From Lentisphaerales bacterium (GTDB taxonomy: Bacteria; Verrucomicrobiota; Lentisphaeria; Lentisphaerales; Lentisphaeraceae), in assembly GCA_022446985.1 (NCBI GenBank), contig JAKVBD010000015.1:1-64000 (forward strand): a stretch of DNA of 64,000 nt, read 5' to 3'. The translations under genes were made by a program, and so were the position numbers. Below are positions 25,493 to 33,401 of the stretch, in pieces (within the stretch, counting starts at the first letter, position 1; each line of letters begins with the position of its first letter). The notes below the pieces were generated by a model. It did not search any database, was not told the origin of the DNA, and was given only the letters and a program-made list of their open reading frames with translations.

Positions 25493-26032
25493 ATGCCAAT
25501 AGCCTTAACGGCTGCTCTGTTTATTTTGAGTATACTTCTAGTAGCAGCCATTTTTAAACTTTCCAGTCAGGAAAAGTACAGCTCTTTGAAGAAGATTCAT
25601 AGGGAGAAAAAACTTGGGAGTTTGATTAGTGCAATCGCTCTGAGTTGGGGTGGTATTCAAGGTTATGAGTTACTGGGACAGGACTTTCCCAGTGTCGCTG
25701 GTATAATCCCAATTCTTACGCCTACTTTGATCATTGGTGTTTACTTTCTCATGGATTATATTTTCACAAGAGCCTTTGGTGGTTTAATAATTATGCTTGT
25801 TTGTGAGTTATTTTATCGTTCACAAGATTTTGAGATGCCTGTGCGTTTTGTATTTTCTTTTATTGGTTATGCTTTTGCAATAGCAGCCATGTATATGGTC
25901 GGGCAGCCCTGGAGATTCAGAGATTATCTTTTTAAGTCAGCCGTCAATGAGCAGTTTGGCTCTAAGTTGGCAGGTGCGATAACAGTTGCTCTAGTCGTTA
26001 TGTTTATTCCTTTTGTAATTGCCTATGTTTAA
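25493..26032 (+). CDS. Small polytopic membrane protein, unknown function
   Basis: I start at ATG 25493; a TTG 3 bases earlier is also in frame. The 179-residue protein has about five or six membrane helices (around 4-22, 45-60, 68-90, 95-112, 118-138, 158-178) separated by short loops and a basic loop near 25-42. No family motif is recognised. It overlaps the rsmG start by 8 bases, so translation is coupled, but this does not define its job. Confidence 0.7.
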   Translation: MPIALTAALFILSILLVAAIFKLSSQEKYSSLKKIHREKKLGSLISAIALSWGGIQGYELLGQDFPSVAGIIPILTPTLIIGVYFLMDYIFTRAFGGLIIMLVCELFYRSQDFEMPVRFVFSFIGYAFAIAAMYMVGQPWRFRDYLFKSAVNEQFGSKLAGAITVALVVMFIPFVIAYV

Positions 26033-26702
26033 TAATTTTTACGAGAAGTTTTCGGAAATCCTGGAGGCTACATGTGCTTTGTCTCAAGCTGAGTTTGTTG
26101 AAAAGGCAGAACAGCTTTTTGCAGAGCATACAGCGATCAATGAGATTCACAATTTGACTCGAATTGTTACTCCTGAGGAATTCTTCGAGAAGCATATAGT
26201 TGATTCTTTGATTATTAATTTGGTGAAACCTGAGTTAAAAACAGAACCGTTTAAAATTGCTGATATTGGCAGTGGAGGAGGTTTCCCTTGTTTGCCATTA
26301 GGCATGATTAATTCTTTGCTAGATATAACAGGTATAGAGTCACTCGGGAAAAAGGTTTCAGCGGTAAATACGGTAGCAGAAAAATGTTCCATCAAAAACG
26401 TAAAAGTAGAAAAGTATCGAGCCAGGGAAGCAGCTCGAGAAGAGCGTTTTGGTAAGCAGTTTGATGTAGTGACGGCAAGGGCTGTAGCGTCAGTCGAGAT
26501 ATTGATTAAAGAATGCAGAAACCTTCTTAAAGATGATGGCGTGATGCTTTTTTATAAAACTCCAGATGCAATTGAGAAAGAAATGCCGTTGGCGCTTCGA
26601 GATTCAAAAAAGTTCAAGTTTTCGCTTTCTGTGTCAGAAAAATTTACTCTCAGTGAAGAATCTGGGCAGCGCCAGTTTTTTATACTAACAAAAAATTTAT
26701 AA
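26025..26702 (+). CDS. rsmG: 16S rRNA (guanine-N7) methyltransferase RsmG
   Basis: The ATG at 26025 (MFNNFYEKF) is a better start than the TTG at 26019. The 225-residue protein has the SAM-binding loop IADIGSGGGFP, the HNLTRI and HIVDSL text of the GidB/RsmG family, and VTARAVASVEILIKECRNLL. RsmG methylates G527 of 16S rRNA; loss gives low-level streptomycin resistance in other bacteria. It is coupled by overlap to the membrane-protein gene before it. Confidence 0.93.
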   Translation: MFNNFYEKFSEILEATCALSQAEFVEKAEQLFAEHTAINEIHNLTRIVTPEEFFEKHIVDSLIINLVKPELKTEPFKIADIGSGGGFPCLPLGMINSLLDITGIESLGKKVSAVNTVAEKCSIKNVKVEKYRAREAAREERFGKQFDVVTARAVASVEILIKECRNLLKDDGVMLFYKTPDAIEKEMPLALRDSKKFKFSLSVSEKFTLSEESGQRQFFILTKNL

Positions 26703-26714
26703 GGAGTCATACTG

Positions 26715-27107
26715 ATGATTCTTAAGAAAATGGTCATATTAATGGCTGTGGCATTGTTGTGCTCGTGTTCTGTAGTAAATGAGGAAAAGGCTCAGAAAAG
26801 AGTTAATCATGTAGTTCTTTGTTGGTTGAAGGATGCAGGCAATGAAGCTCAACGTCAAAAGTTGATTGAGACTTCACTTAAGTTTAAGGAAATTCCAGGA
26901 GTGCTTGAGGTAAGAGCTGGAGAAGTAGTGAAGAGTGATCGTCCGATTGTAGATAGCAGCTTTGATGTGGCAATATTTTTATCCTATGACTCTGTAGGAG
27001 AGATGAATGCATATATCATTCACCCAGATCACAAAAAAGCTGTTCAAGAAGTTTTAAAGCCTCTAGTTAAAAAAGTGTTGGTTTACGATTTTATCGAAAC
27101 TCCTTAA
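26715..27107 (+). CDS. Dabb-domain lipoprotein
   Basis: The 130-residue protein begins with a hydrophobic leader and lipobox-like LLCSC (Cys18). It continues as a stress-responsive A/B-barrel (Dabb, PF07876-type) domain: RVNHVVLCWLKD, IPGVLEVRAGE, DVAIFLSYDS and IHPDHKKAVQEVLKPLV. Dabb proteins are small dimeric barrels with varied or unknown roles. It follows rsmG by 12 bases and ends with a strong terminator. Confidence 0.8.
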   Translation: MILKKMVILMAVALLCSCSVVNEEKAQKRVNHVVLCWLKDAGNEAQRQKLIETSLKFKEIPGVLEVRAGEVVKSDRPIVDSSFDVAIFLSYDSVGEMNAYIIHPDHKKAVQEVLKPLVKKVLVYDFIETP

Positions 27108-27112
27108 AAACG

Positions 27113-27142
27113 AAAGCACCTTACCGAAGCAAGGTGCTTTTT
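27113..27142. terminator. Strong bidirectional terminator
   Basis: aaagcacctt (27113-27122) pairs perfectly with aaggtgcttt (27131-27140), loop accgaagc. T-runs follow on both strands, so it can end both the Dabb gene and the convergent porin gene. Confidence 0.9.
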
Positions 27143-27164
27143 ACTTAAATACTAGGCTCTAAAA

Positions 27165-28421
27165 TTAGAACTTGTATTTGAAGTCAAGCTGGAATAGATC
27201 CTCTTCCCTATCATCGCTTTGTCTTTCAGCCATACGGTAGAAAGTGCCAATCGAGAAGTTCTTAGTTACTTTATAACCAAGCTTGAAAGTGTGGCCTTTT
27301 GTCCCAAGACCACCAAAGTCACCATCAACCAGGTAGGCTGGAGCAGAGTCTGCTTCAGTGTCGTGGTATCTGTATGAAACTTTGAAGTCAGAAATACCCA
27401 CTTCTGCACCAAGTACAATAGCAGAGTCTTCGTCTTCAGGATCTATAGAATCGCCACCGCCTTGTGAAGTTCCAGATTTATCAGCACCCATATTTACGAA
27501 ATATTCTGCAAATAGAGCATATTTGAAACTATCAGTTTTACCTGCGTATTCAGCGTAAGCATGGACAATGTTGAAGTCAGTTTCGCCAAGCTCATCAGAA
27601 TCATCATAGCCATCTTCTAGATCGCCAAGATCAACGGAAGCTGAGGAATTGTAGTGGAAGTAACCAAGAGCAGCCGTAAAGCCACCAGCTTCCATACCAA
27701 CCTGTAGTGCACCCATTTTAGCAGAATCTTCTGTGTCTTTGGAGTAGTTCCAAACTTCATATAGACCAGTTGTAGCGAAGAATCCATCAGCTGCATATGC
27801 GACAGTAGCACCAACAGGGCGTGCATCTGAGTCAAACATGATGTCAGAGTTTACGTAAGGATTTTTGTGCTGACCTAAAGTTAGGCTAACACCGCCGTCA
27901 AATTTATGTTTGGCGTATGCGTAATCAAGATTGATGTCACCAGTTTCAAACGCACCTTTTTCAGAGTAAGTGTCATTTGTAGAAGTCGCAGAGTCATAAC
28001 CAGTACCACCAGTAGCAAGACCAGCACCGATTTCCCAACCTTCGTTAGTCTTCCATACCATACCTAGACGGAAGCGCTGGCGCCAACGGTTACGCTCGTC
28101 ATCACTGGTGTCTCTGTCTCTGTTTTCAAATCTAACTCTTAAATCACCTTTGATAGTTAGGTTTTCAACGTTGCTTCCAAGAGTAAGAAGACTACCGCTG
28201 CTGTCCGCAAGAGCTCTGTCTACTTCGTTTTTAATATAGTGAGTAAGAGCTTCGTTATGAACAGTTTCTTGTTTCTCAAGCTTCTGGCTAAGAGCTTCGA
28301 TCTGAGCCTGTTGCTTTTCAAGCATAGCTTTTAGGTTTGCTGTTTCATTAGCTACAGCAGGTGTAGAGAATGTGCAAAAACCGGCAACAGCCGCAATTGC
28401 GCTAAGTTTTTTGATGAGCAT
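27165..28421 (-). CDS. Outer-membrane porin with N-terminal coiled coil
   Basis: The 418-residue protein has a signal peptide (1-24), then a coiled-coil stretch (about 28-70, KAMLEKQQAQIEALSQKLEKQ). A beta-barrel with alternating polar/aromatic strands starts around 88 (TIKGDLRVRFENRDRD) and ends in Phe (FKYKF), the usual outer-membrane signal. It resembles the putative porin family of Verrucomicrobia/Lentisphaerae. Acidic loops (DPEDEDS and others) suggest a cation-tolerant pore. A strong Shine-Dalgarno (gaggt) lies 5 bases upstream of the ATG, and a LacI/cre-like operator lies further upstream. Confidence 0.88.
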   Translation of the reverse strand: MLIKKLSAIAAVAGFCTFSTPAVANETANLKAMLEKQQAQIEALSQKLEKQETVHNEALTHYIKNEVDRALADSSGSLLTLGSNVENLTIKGDLRVRFENRDRDTSDDERNRWRQRFRLGMVWKTNEGWEIGAGLATGGTGYDSATSTNDTYSEKGAFETGDINLDYAYAKHKFDGGVSLTLGQHKNPYVNSDIMFDSDARPVGATVAYAADGFFATTGLYEVWNYSKDTEDSAKMGALQVGMEAGGFTAALGYFHYNSSASVDLGDLEDGYDDSDELGETDFNIVHAYAEYAGKTDSFKYALFAEYFVNMGADKSGTSQGGGDSIDPEDEDSAIVLGAEVGISDFKVSYRYHDTEADSAPAYLVDGDFGGLGTKGHTFKLGYKVTKNFSIGTFYRMAERQSDDREEDLFQLDFKYKF

Positions 28422-28794
28422 TTTTACCTCATTATAGTTTTTCTTAGATTGAGTTACCTACTCGGAAACGCTTTCACCTTATAGGACTCGGTTTAATCTC
28501 CTATTCAGAGTCAGTTAAAAAGAAATTAAATTGAGGGGAGTTTTGTTAAGTCTTATTAAGTCTTGTGTGGTTGGTTTATTTTTATGTAAGTATTTTAAAT
28601 TCAAAGTTTAATGGTGTTTTTATTAGCCATTATGGAGTCTTTTTTGGATTAAGAGAGGGAGCTTGTGTTTGGAATGAGTTAAGCTGGGGGCTGTGTGGAG
28701 TGAGTAGAAAAAGAATTTTATGCAGGTTGTTTTATGGACAGAATAGGGAGTAATTAATAGTATGTTTATACGAAAAGGATTCTGGAGCTTTTGA
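28422..28794. other. Intergenic region between porin and pseudopilin-LamG gene
   Basis: This 373-base divergent region holds the porin leader with its operator-like site (28464-28476). On the plus side it has a GGAG Shine-Dalgarno (28784-28787) 7 bases before the ATG at 28795. The rest is AT-rich. A 62-codon frame at 28565-28753 has no support. I see no RNA gene or repeat. Confidence 0.5.
28464..28476 (-). promoter_or_regulatory. LacI/cre-like operator upstream of the porin gene
   Basis: On the minus strand the text tgaaagcgtttcc is a near-palindrome that matches the LacI/GalR/CcpA-type operator pattern with central CG. It lies 43-55 bases upstream of the porin ATG, directly downstream of a TATAAG box (28478-28483) that could be a -10 element. 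This suggests repression of the porin gene by a LacI-family regulator. No such regulator gene is in the window. Confidence 0.45.
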
Positions 28795-29628
28795 ATGATG
28801 AGCTTGATAGTCGGTCGATATTGTCGCAAAATGGGTATGCGTAAATTTAGCTTTGCTTTGGTTGAGTTAATGCTAACAGCTGCAGTTTTGGCAATAATTG
28901 CTGTTTTAGTCATCCCTTTTTTCAGTAGGGCGAATCAAAAAGGGCGTTATACTACTTGGGTTAATCAAAAGAATAGAATTTTAAGTGATGGTGATTTGAG
29001 AGTTTATTATGATTTTGCCGATGGAGAAGGGAGTATTGTTAGAAATTCTGCCCGCGGTTTTCATCAGCAAGATTATGATCCCATTGTAAATGATGCGCGG
29101 ATTGTTAAAGGGGCGACTTGGTCAAATGGGCGTTGGCAAATGAAGCCTTCTTTGGAGTTCGATGGCTCTTCAGGGTATATGTCGGCAAATGCAGATATAA
29201 CAAATAAGTCAGCAACTTATATTTTGTGGGTGAAGTTACAAGAGGCGAGTGGTGGATTGATGATGACAGCTAAGACTCGAAAAAAAGATAGTCCTTCGAT
29301 GCTCAAGATAAATATTCAAAAAGGCTTTGTTAGAGCAGCAATTAAGCGCAAAGCAGTTATTTCTAAAGAGGCGTGTAAATTGTCGCAATGGCATATGGTG
29401 GCTGTGACGGTTGGCGAAAAGAACAACTCATTGAAATTGTTTCTTGATGGTAAGTCACAAGGGGAAGTTAATAATGTGCCTTTAAAGGGCTTGGAGCAAA
29501 ACAGCTTTTTACTTGCTTATTGTTCAGGTAGTGGCTACTTCAAAGGCCGTATCGGAGAGTTTATGGCTTTTTCTAGAGAGTTAAATGCAGAAGAAGTTCA
29601 AAAAATCTATCAAGAAACACATCCTTAA
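28795..29628 (+). CDS. Pseudopilin-type leader fused to a LamG domain
   Basis: The 277-residue protein has a class III signal-like segment, MRKFSFALVELMLTAAVLAIIAVL in parts (Glu5 after the presumed Ser|Phe cut), at about 15-38. This is the type II/IV pilin helix. After a linker it has a LamG/concanavalin-like jellyroll (about 65-275: DLRVYYDFADGEG, SLEFDGSSGYM, WHMVAVTVG, LFLDGKSQGEV, GRIGEFMAFSRELNAEEV). The SD supports the ATG at 28795, which gives a 19-residue leader. Likely a minor pseudopilin that displays a sugar-binding domain. Confidence 0.8.
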   Translation: MMSLIVGRYCRKMGMRKFSFALVELMLTAAVLAIIAVLVIPFFSRANQKGRYTTWVNQKNRILSDGDLRVYYDFADGEGSIVRNSARGFHQQDYDPIVNDARIVKGATWSNGRWQMKPSLEFDGSSGYMSANADITNKSATYILWVKLQEASGGLMMTAKTRKKDSPSMLKINIQKGFVRAAIKRKAVISKEACKLSQWHMVAVTVGEKNNSLKLFLDGKSQGEVNNVPLKGLEQNSFLLAYCSGSGYFKGRIGEFMAFSRELNAEEVQKIYQETHP

Positions 29629-29636
29629 CAGTTTAA

Positions 29637-29657
29637 GGGACCTGAAGATCAGGCCCC
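29637..29657. terminator. Hairpin between convergent genes
   Basis: On the minus strand ggggcctga pairs with tcaggtccc (9 pairs, one G-U, loop tct). It lies in the 40-base gap between the LamG gene and the PQQ-propeller gene and is followed on the minus strand by ttaaa. Probably a shared terminator. Confidence 0.5.
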
Positions 29658-29668
29658 TATACAGAAGC

Positions 29669-30922
29669 TTAATATACTTTTAGACACTTCATTTCGTTTT
29701 GGTCACGAATGACCAGCATGCCATTTGAGTAGGCCATCGGCGCCCAGATATTTTTACCTTTACCAGTTAATACTTTATGTTTTGATATCTGTTTAAAGCC
29801 TTTTGGAGAAGCTTTGGAAAGGTATAGGTCGCCAGTGTCTCCATCCATGATCACCAGATTATCATTAATAAGAATAACGTTGCCCCGGTTTAAATTTGGC
29901 TTATCACTGGTTTTCCACTTAGTTTTACCTTTTAAATCTAAGCAAGTTAATCCTTGTCTTTCAACTCGTTTCTTTAGATTTGAGTTTTCATTGCAGTTTG
30001 CATAGATGTAGCCGTCGTGAACGATTGGGGCATGAATGTGGGCGCCGGTATCTTTCAGTCTAAAGACTTCTTTGACTGAAATTTTTGAGCCTGATTTCTT
30101 TAATTCAATCATTACAGAACCTGCATCGTAGCCACCCGTAAGAAAAAGTGTTTTGTCATTTACTTTAACGGGTGCTGGAATAGCCCATTTGACTTTGTAG
30201 CCGCCCCAGGAAAAAATTTCTTTTCCAGTTTCTGGGTCGAGTCCCGTGATAGTGTCACTAGATTGTTGAATTAACATTTCTTTTCCTAGAAGAGACATGA
30301 GTATTGGGGAGGCATAGCCGTCTTTTGAGCCTACATCACTGGTTTTCCATATTTGCTTTCCAGTTGATTTATCTAGAGCAATAACTCCAGCTTTTTCACT
30401 TAGTGGGGCGAAGATGACGGTGTTTTTATAGATAATCGGTGATTGACCGAAACCCCAGTTCTCAGGTTCAGAACCCCAATCCTTGATAAGATTTTTATGC
30501 CAGACGGTTTTGCCCGTTTTGCGATCGGTACAGACAACATCCCCCATGCAGCCAATAGAGAATACGTGATTGTCATCTACTGCTGGTATTGAACGAGATC
30601 CATTAAAGCCAAAGCGTCCTGGGTTTTCGTATGAGTTTTGCCATTTTAGTTTCCCGGTCTTAATGTCAAAGCATTTAATAATGTCTAATTCGTCTTCCTG
30701 GCGATCAAGGATAAACACTTCGTTTTTACTGATTGATGCACCACCGAAGCCTTGGCCTACAGAGATTTTCCATAATTCTTTCGGCTCTTTGCCAAAAGAT
30801 CCCTTAAAATTCTTATCAATTACTTTCCCAGTTCTATCCGGACCGAGGAATTGTGGCCAGTCATTTGCAGATAGATTAAGGCTAATGCTCATGCATAAAG
30901 CTGTTAGTAATTTTGCTTTCAT
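29669..30922 (-). CDS. Exported PQQ-like beta-propeller protein
   Basis: The 417-residue protein has a signal peptide (1-19), the DWPQFLGPDRTG opening typical of planctomycete-type exported propellers, and repeated blades with the motif GKxxW (TGKLKWQN, TGKTVWHK, TGKQIWKT, KGKTKWKT). It is a PQQ-repeat (PF13360-type) propeller; no PQQ-dehydrogenase active-site residues are evident, so it is more likely a binding or scaffold protein. It is the second of two tandem paralogues, 16 bases after the other. Confidence 0.85.
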   Translation of the reverse strand: MKAKLLTALCMSISLNLSANDWPQFLGPDRTGKVIDKNFKGSFGKEPKELWKISVGQGFGGASISKNEVFILDRQEDELDIIKCFDIKTGKLKWQNSYENPGRFGFNGSRSIPAVDDNHVFSIGCMGDVVCTDRKTGKTVWHKNLIKDWGSEPENWGFGQSPIIYKNTVIFAPLSEKAGVIALDKSTGKQIWKTSDVGSKDGYASPILMSLLGKEMLIQQSSDTITGLDPETGKEIFSWGGYKVKWAIPAPVKVNDKTLFLTGGYDAGSVMIELKKSGSKISVKEVFRLKDTGAHIHAPIVHDGYIYANCNENSNLKKRVERQGLTCLDLKGKTKWKTSDKPNLNRGNVILINDNLVIMDGDTGDLYLSKASPKGFKQISKHKVLTGKGKNIWAPMAYSNGMLVIRDQNEMKCLKVY

Positions 30923-30938
30923 CTTTTACACTCCACTT

Positions 30939-32192
30939 TTAGTAAACTTTGAGGCATTTTAGGGATCTTAGGTCTCTTAAGACGAGATGGCCTTGATAGT
31001 AGGCCATCGGCGCCCAGATTTTATCGCCATTTTGGCCAAAAACTTTTTGGCGGAAAATTTCCTTGTATGATTCTGGTTGGGCTTCAATCAAAATAAGTTC
31101 TCCAGTTTTGCCATCTAAGGCCAAGAGGTGATTGTTAATCATGATGACGCTGCCTCTATCGAGATTGGGCTTTTCGCCAGTTTTCCAAAGCATTTTGCCG
31201 TTTAAGTCAAAGCAGGTTAGGCCTTGCTTTTGAGATCTTTTTTTGAGGTTGTCATTTTCATTGAAATTGCCATAGAGGTAATCATTCTTAAGGATTGGGG
31301 CGTGAATCTGGCTGCCTATTTCCTTTATCCGAAAATCTTCTTTGATGCTTACTTTGTCGCTTTGTTTTTTCAGTGTTAGCATGACTGATCCTTGTTGGTA
31401 GCCTCCAGTAATAAAGACCTTATTGTCCGATATTTTAATGGGGGCCGGAATGGCTCTTTTTACACTGTAACCTGACCAATTAAAGATATTTTTTCCATTG
31501 TCGGGGTTTACTGCAGTGAGTTGATCCCCTGCCATTTGCAAAAGCATTTTTTCATTTAAAAGATTATGAATTATAGGCGAAGAGTAACCTGGATTACTGC
31601 CAATAGCTTCAGATTCCCAAACAGTTTCACCTGTTTTTTTATTTAGGGCAGCAAGACCTACCTCGCCTAGAGGAGCAACGATGCAAAAATCTTTATAGAG
31701 AAGCGGGGAGCTGCCAAAACCCCATGGAGGAGAAGGTGCAGACCAGTCTTTTAGTAGATTTCTTTCCCATAATTTCTTTCCAGTTCGGCGGTTGACGCAA
31801 AGAATGTTTCCCATACAACCAATTGTGTAAACTGCTTCATTGTCAACTGCAGGAACAGATCGAGTGCCATTAAAGCCAAAACGTCCCTCGCTTTTGTACT
31901 TACATGTCCACTTTGTTTTGCCACTTTCTAAATCAAAACATTTTATTAAGTCCAACTCGTCTTCCTGGCGATCAAGGATGAAAACTTCAGCTTTGTCGAT
32001 AATTGCCCCTCCAAAACCTTCTCCTAAAGGAAGGGACCATTGTTCTTTTAGAGGTTGATTCCATGGGATGAATTTTTTGTCTGTAACCTGGCCCGAGCGG
32101 TCGGGACCGAGAAATTGTGCCCAGCTTGTTTCAGCAAGAGATATTGTGCATAGGCTTAGGCATAAGAAAATGATAGATTTGTACATTGGCAT
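30939..32192 (-). CDS. Exported PQQ-like beta-propeller protein, paralogue
   Basis: This is also 417 residues and aligns along its whole length with the next gene: SWAQFLGPDRSG, EVFILDRQEDELD, GRFGFNGTRSVPAVD, AVYTIGCMGNILC, RGSVIMINNHLL, and IWAPMAYYQGHLVLRD. A signal peptide (1-20) is present. Identity by eye is roughly half to two thirds. It is the first gene of the pair, divergent from the SPFH operon. The two probably arose by tandem duplication and act outside the inner membrane. Confidence 0.85.
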   Translation of the reverse strand: MPMYKSIIFLCLSLCTISLAETSWAQFLGPDRSGQVTDKKFIPWNQPLKEQWSLPLGEGFGGAIIDKAEVFILDRQEDELDLIKCFDLESGKTKWTCKYKSEGRFGFNGTRSVPAVDNEAVYTIGCMGNILCVNRRTGKKLWERNLLKDWSAPSPPWGFGSSPLLYKDFCIVAPLGEVGLAALNKKTGETVWESEAIGSNPGYSSPIIHNLLNEKMLLQMAGDQLTAVNPDNGKNIFNWSGYSVKRAIPAPIKISDNKVFITGGYQQGSVMLTLKKQSDKVSIKEDFRIKEIGSQIHAPILKNDYLYGNFNENDNLKKRSQKQGLTCFDLNGKMLWKTGEKPNLDRGSVIMINNHLLALDGKTGELILIEAQPESYKEIFRQKVFGQNGDKIWAPMAYYQGHLVLRDLRSLKCLKVY

Positions 32193-32370
32193 TTTAAGAA
32201 ACTGTATAGTTTTTCAGTATTAGAAGCTGTGCTTTTTAAGATTCTAACACTGATTTAAATAATAAGTTCCACAATAGTCAAGTGTTATTTTTCCTATTGT
32301 GATCTTACTTAAACAGCCTTCTGGAATGATCGGCTTAATTGTAAAGCTGGAAGATATCTTAATAGAAGAC

Positions 32371-32399
32371 TTGCTTGAAAGTGTTTGATAGTATATGAT
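32371..32399 (+). promoter_or_regulatory. Candidate sigma-70 promoter for the SPFH/ATPase operon
   Basis: TTGCTT (32371-32376), a 17-base spacer and TATGAT (32394-32399) lie about 60 bases upstream of the ATG at 32460. The -10 matches five of six positions, the -35 three. Other AT-rich arrangements are possible in this 267-base region. Confidence 0.35.
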
Positions 32400-32459
32400 A
32401 GTTGATATTTTGACTAAGAAATATTAAGATAATGCCGAATTAGAAAATGAAGTTTATTA

Positions 32460-33401
32460 ATGTGGCTTAAACAGTTTAAAGCAGTGTATAAAAATTCCTT
32501 TAAGGTAAGTACATCAGATCCATTTTATCTGGTGATAAATTTGGCAGTTATCTTACTGATGGTTACTGCTGCCTCCATGCCTAGTTTAGGAGAAGATGAG
32601 CACTTGCGTTTGGTGCGAGACCAGACACACTCTATTTTGTTCATTTGTGCTTCATTAGCTGGTGTATTTGGATTGATACGTGTGGTGACAGATGATTTGA
32701 GGAGAGGTGCAGGTTCAATATTAATGAGCCGGCCACTAGGAAGTTTTACTTTGATCTCTGGTAAATTGCTGGGGGTTGTCTCTTGTGTGGGGATTTTATT
32801 CATAACAGGAGCCGCATCTTACCTTTGGGTTTCAGAAATCACTCATAGCAATCAAAGCATAGATTCTCTAAGTTTAACTTTTTATATTGGAGTCATTGTT
32901 GTGGCTTTGATAGCAGGCGGGGCCCGACAATATTTGTTTGGAAGTAATTTTATTTTATCATCAAGTGTTTGTTTATGTATGCTGATGATTTTAGGAGTTG
33001 CTTTGAGGATAGCTTTTGTTAATAATGCAAAATTTGATTTTATAGGGTTACAAAGCCTCGCCTTATTGTTTTTAGCGGTTGCAGCATTTTGTTCGACCGT
33101 TTTGACTTTTGCCGTAGTTGCTGATTCTGCGATAGTTTTGGGAGTCGGAATTGTCACTTTCTTTTTTGGCCTGATTTCTCCTTATCTAAGTCTGAGTCTA
33201 TTGGGAGGATCTGTTGGGCAGATAGCTACATTTGTATTGCCAAACTGGCAGATTTATTGGGTCTTAGAAGCTTTAGGACAGGGGAAGGTTGTTCCTATAG
33301 CTTACTTTGGTCAAATTTTTATACAGACATCCTTTTACATGGGAATGTATATAGCTCTTTCAACAATGCTCTTTGAGCGAATCGAAATCAAAGGTAATTG
33401 A
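32460..33401 (+). CDS. ABC-2-like membrane permease (first gene of the operon)
   Basis: The 313-residue protein has about six membrane helices (around 22-42, 62-78, 95-118, 140-155, 165-185, 195-275). The conserved cytoplasmic-side text RRGAGSILMSRPLGSFTLISGKLLG before helix 3 matches the ABC-2 type permease pattern, as in gliding and Nos-type exporters. It lacks its own ATPase next to it; the operon's only ABC ATPase is six genes downstream. Its TGA overlaps the ATG of the next gene by one base. Confidence 0.75.
   Translation: MWLKQFKAVYKNSFKVSTSDPFYLVINLAVILLMVTAASMPSLGEDEHLRLVRDQTHSILFICASLAGVFGLIRVVTDDLRRGAGSILMSRPLGSFTLISGKLLGVVSCVGILFITGAASYLWVSEITHSNQSIDSLSLTFYIGVIVVALIAGGARQYLFGSNFILSSSVCLCMLMILGVALRIAFVNNAKFDFIGLQSLALLFLAVAAFCSTVLTFAVVADSAIVLGVGIVTFFFGLISPYLSLSLLGGSVGQIATFVLPNWQIYWVLEALGQGKVVPIAYFGQIFIQTSFYMGMYIALSTMLFERIEIKGN

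Noticed and set aside
28565-28753. 62-codon open frame in the porin-LamG gap
   Set aside because: No Shine-Dalgarno, no recognisable protein, AT-rich; kept as intergenic.
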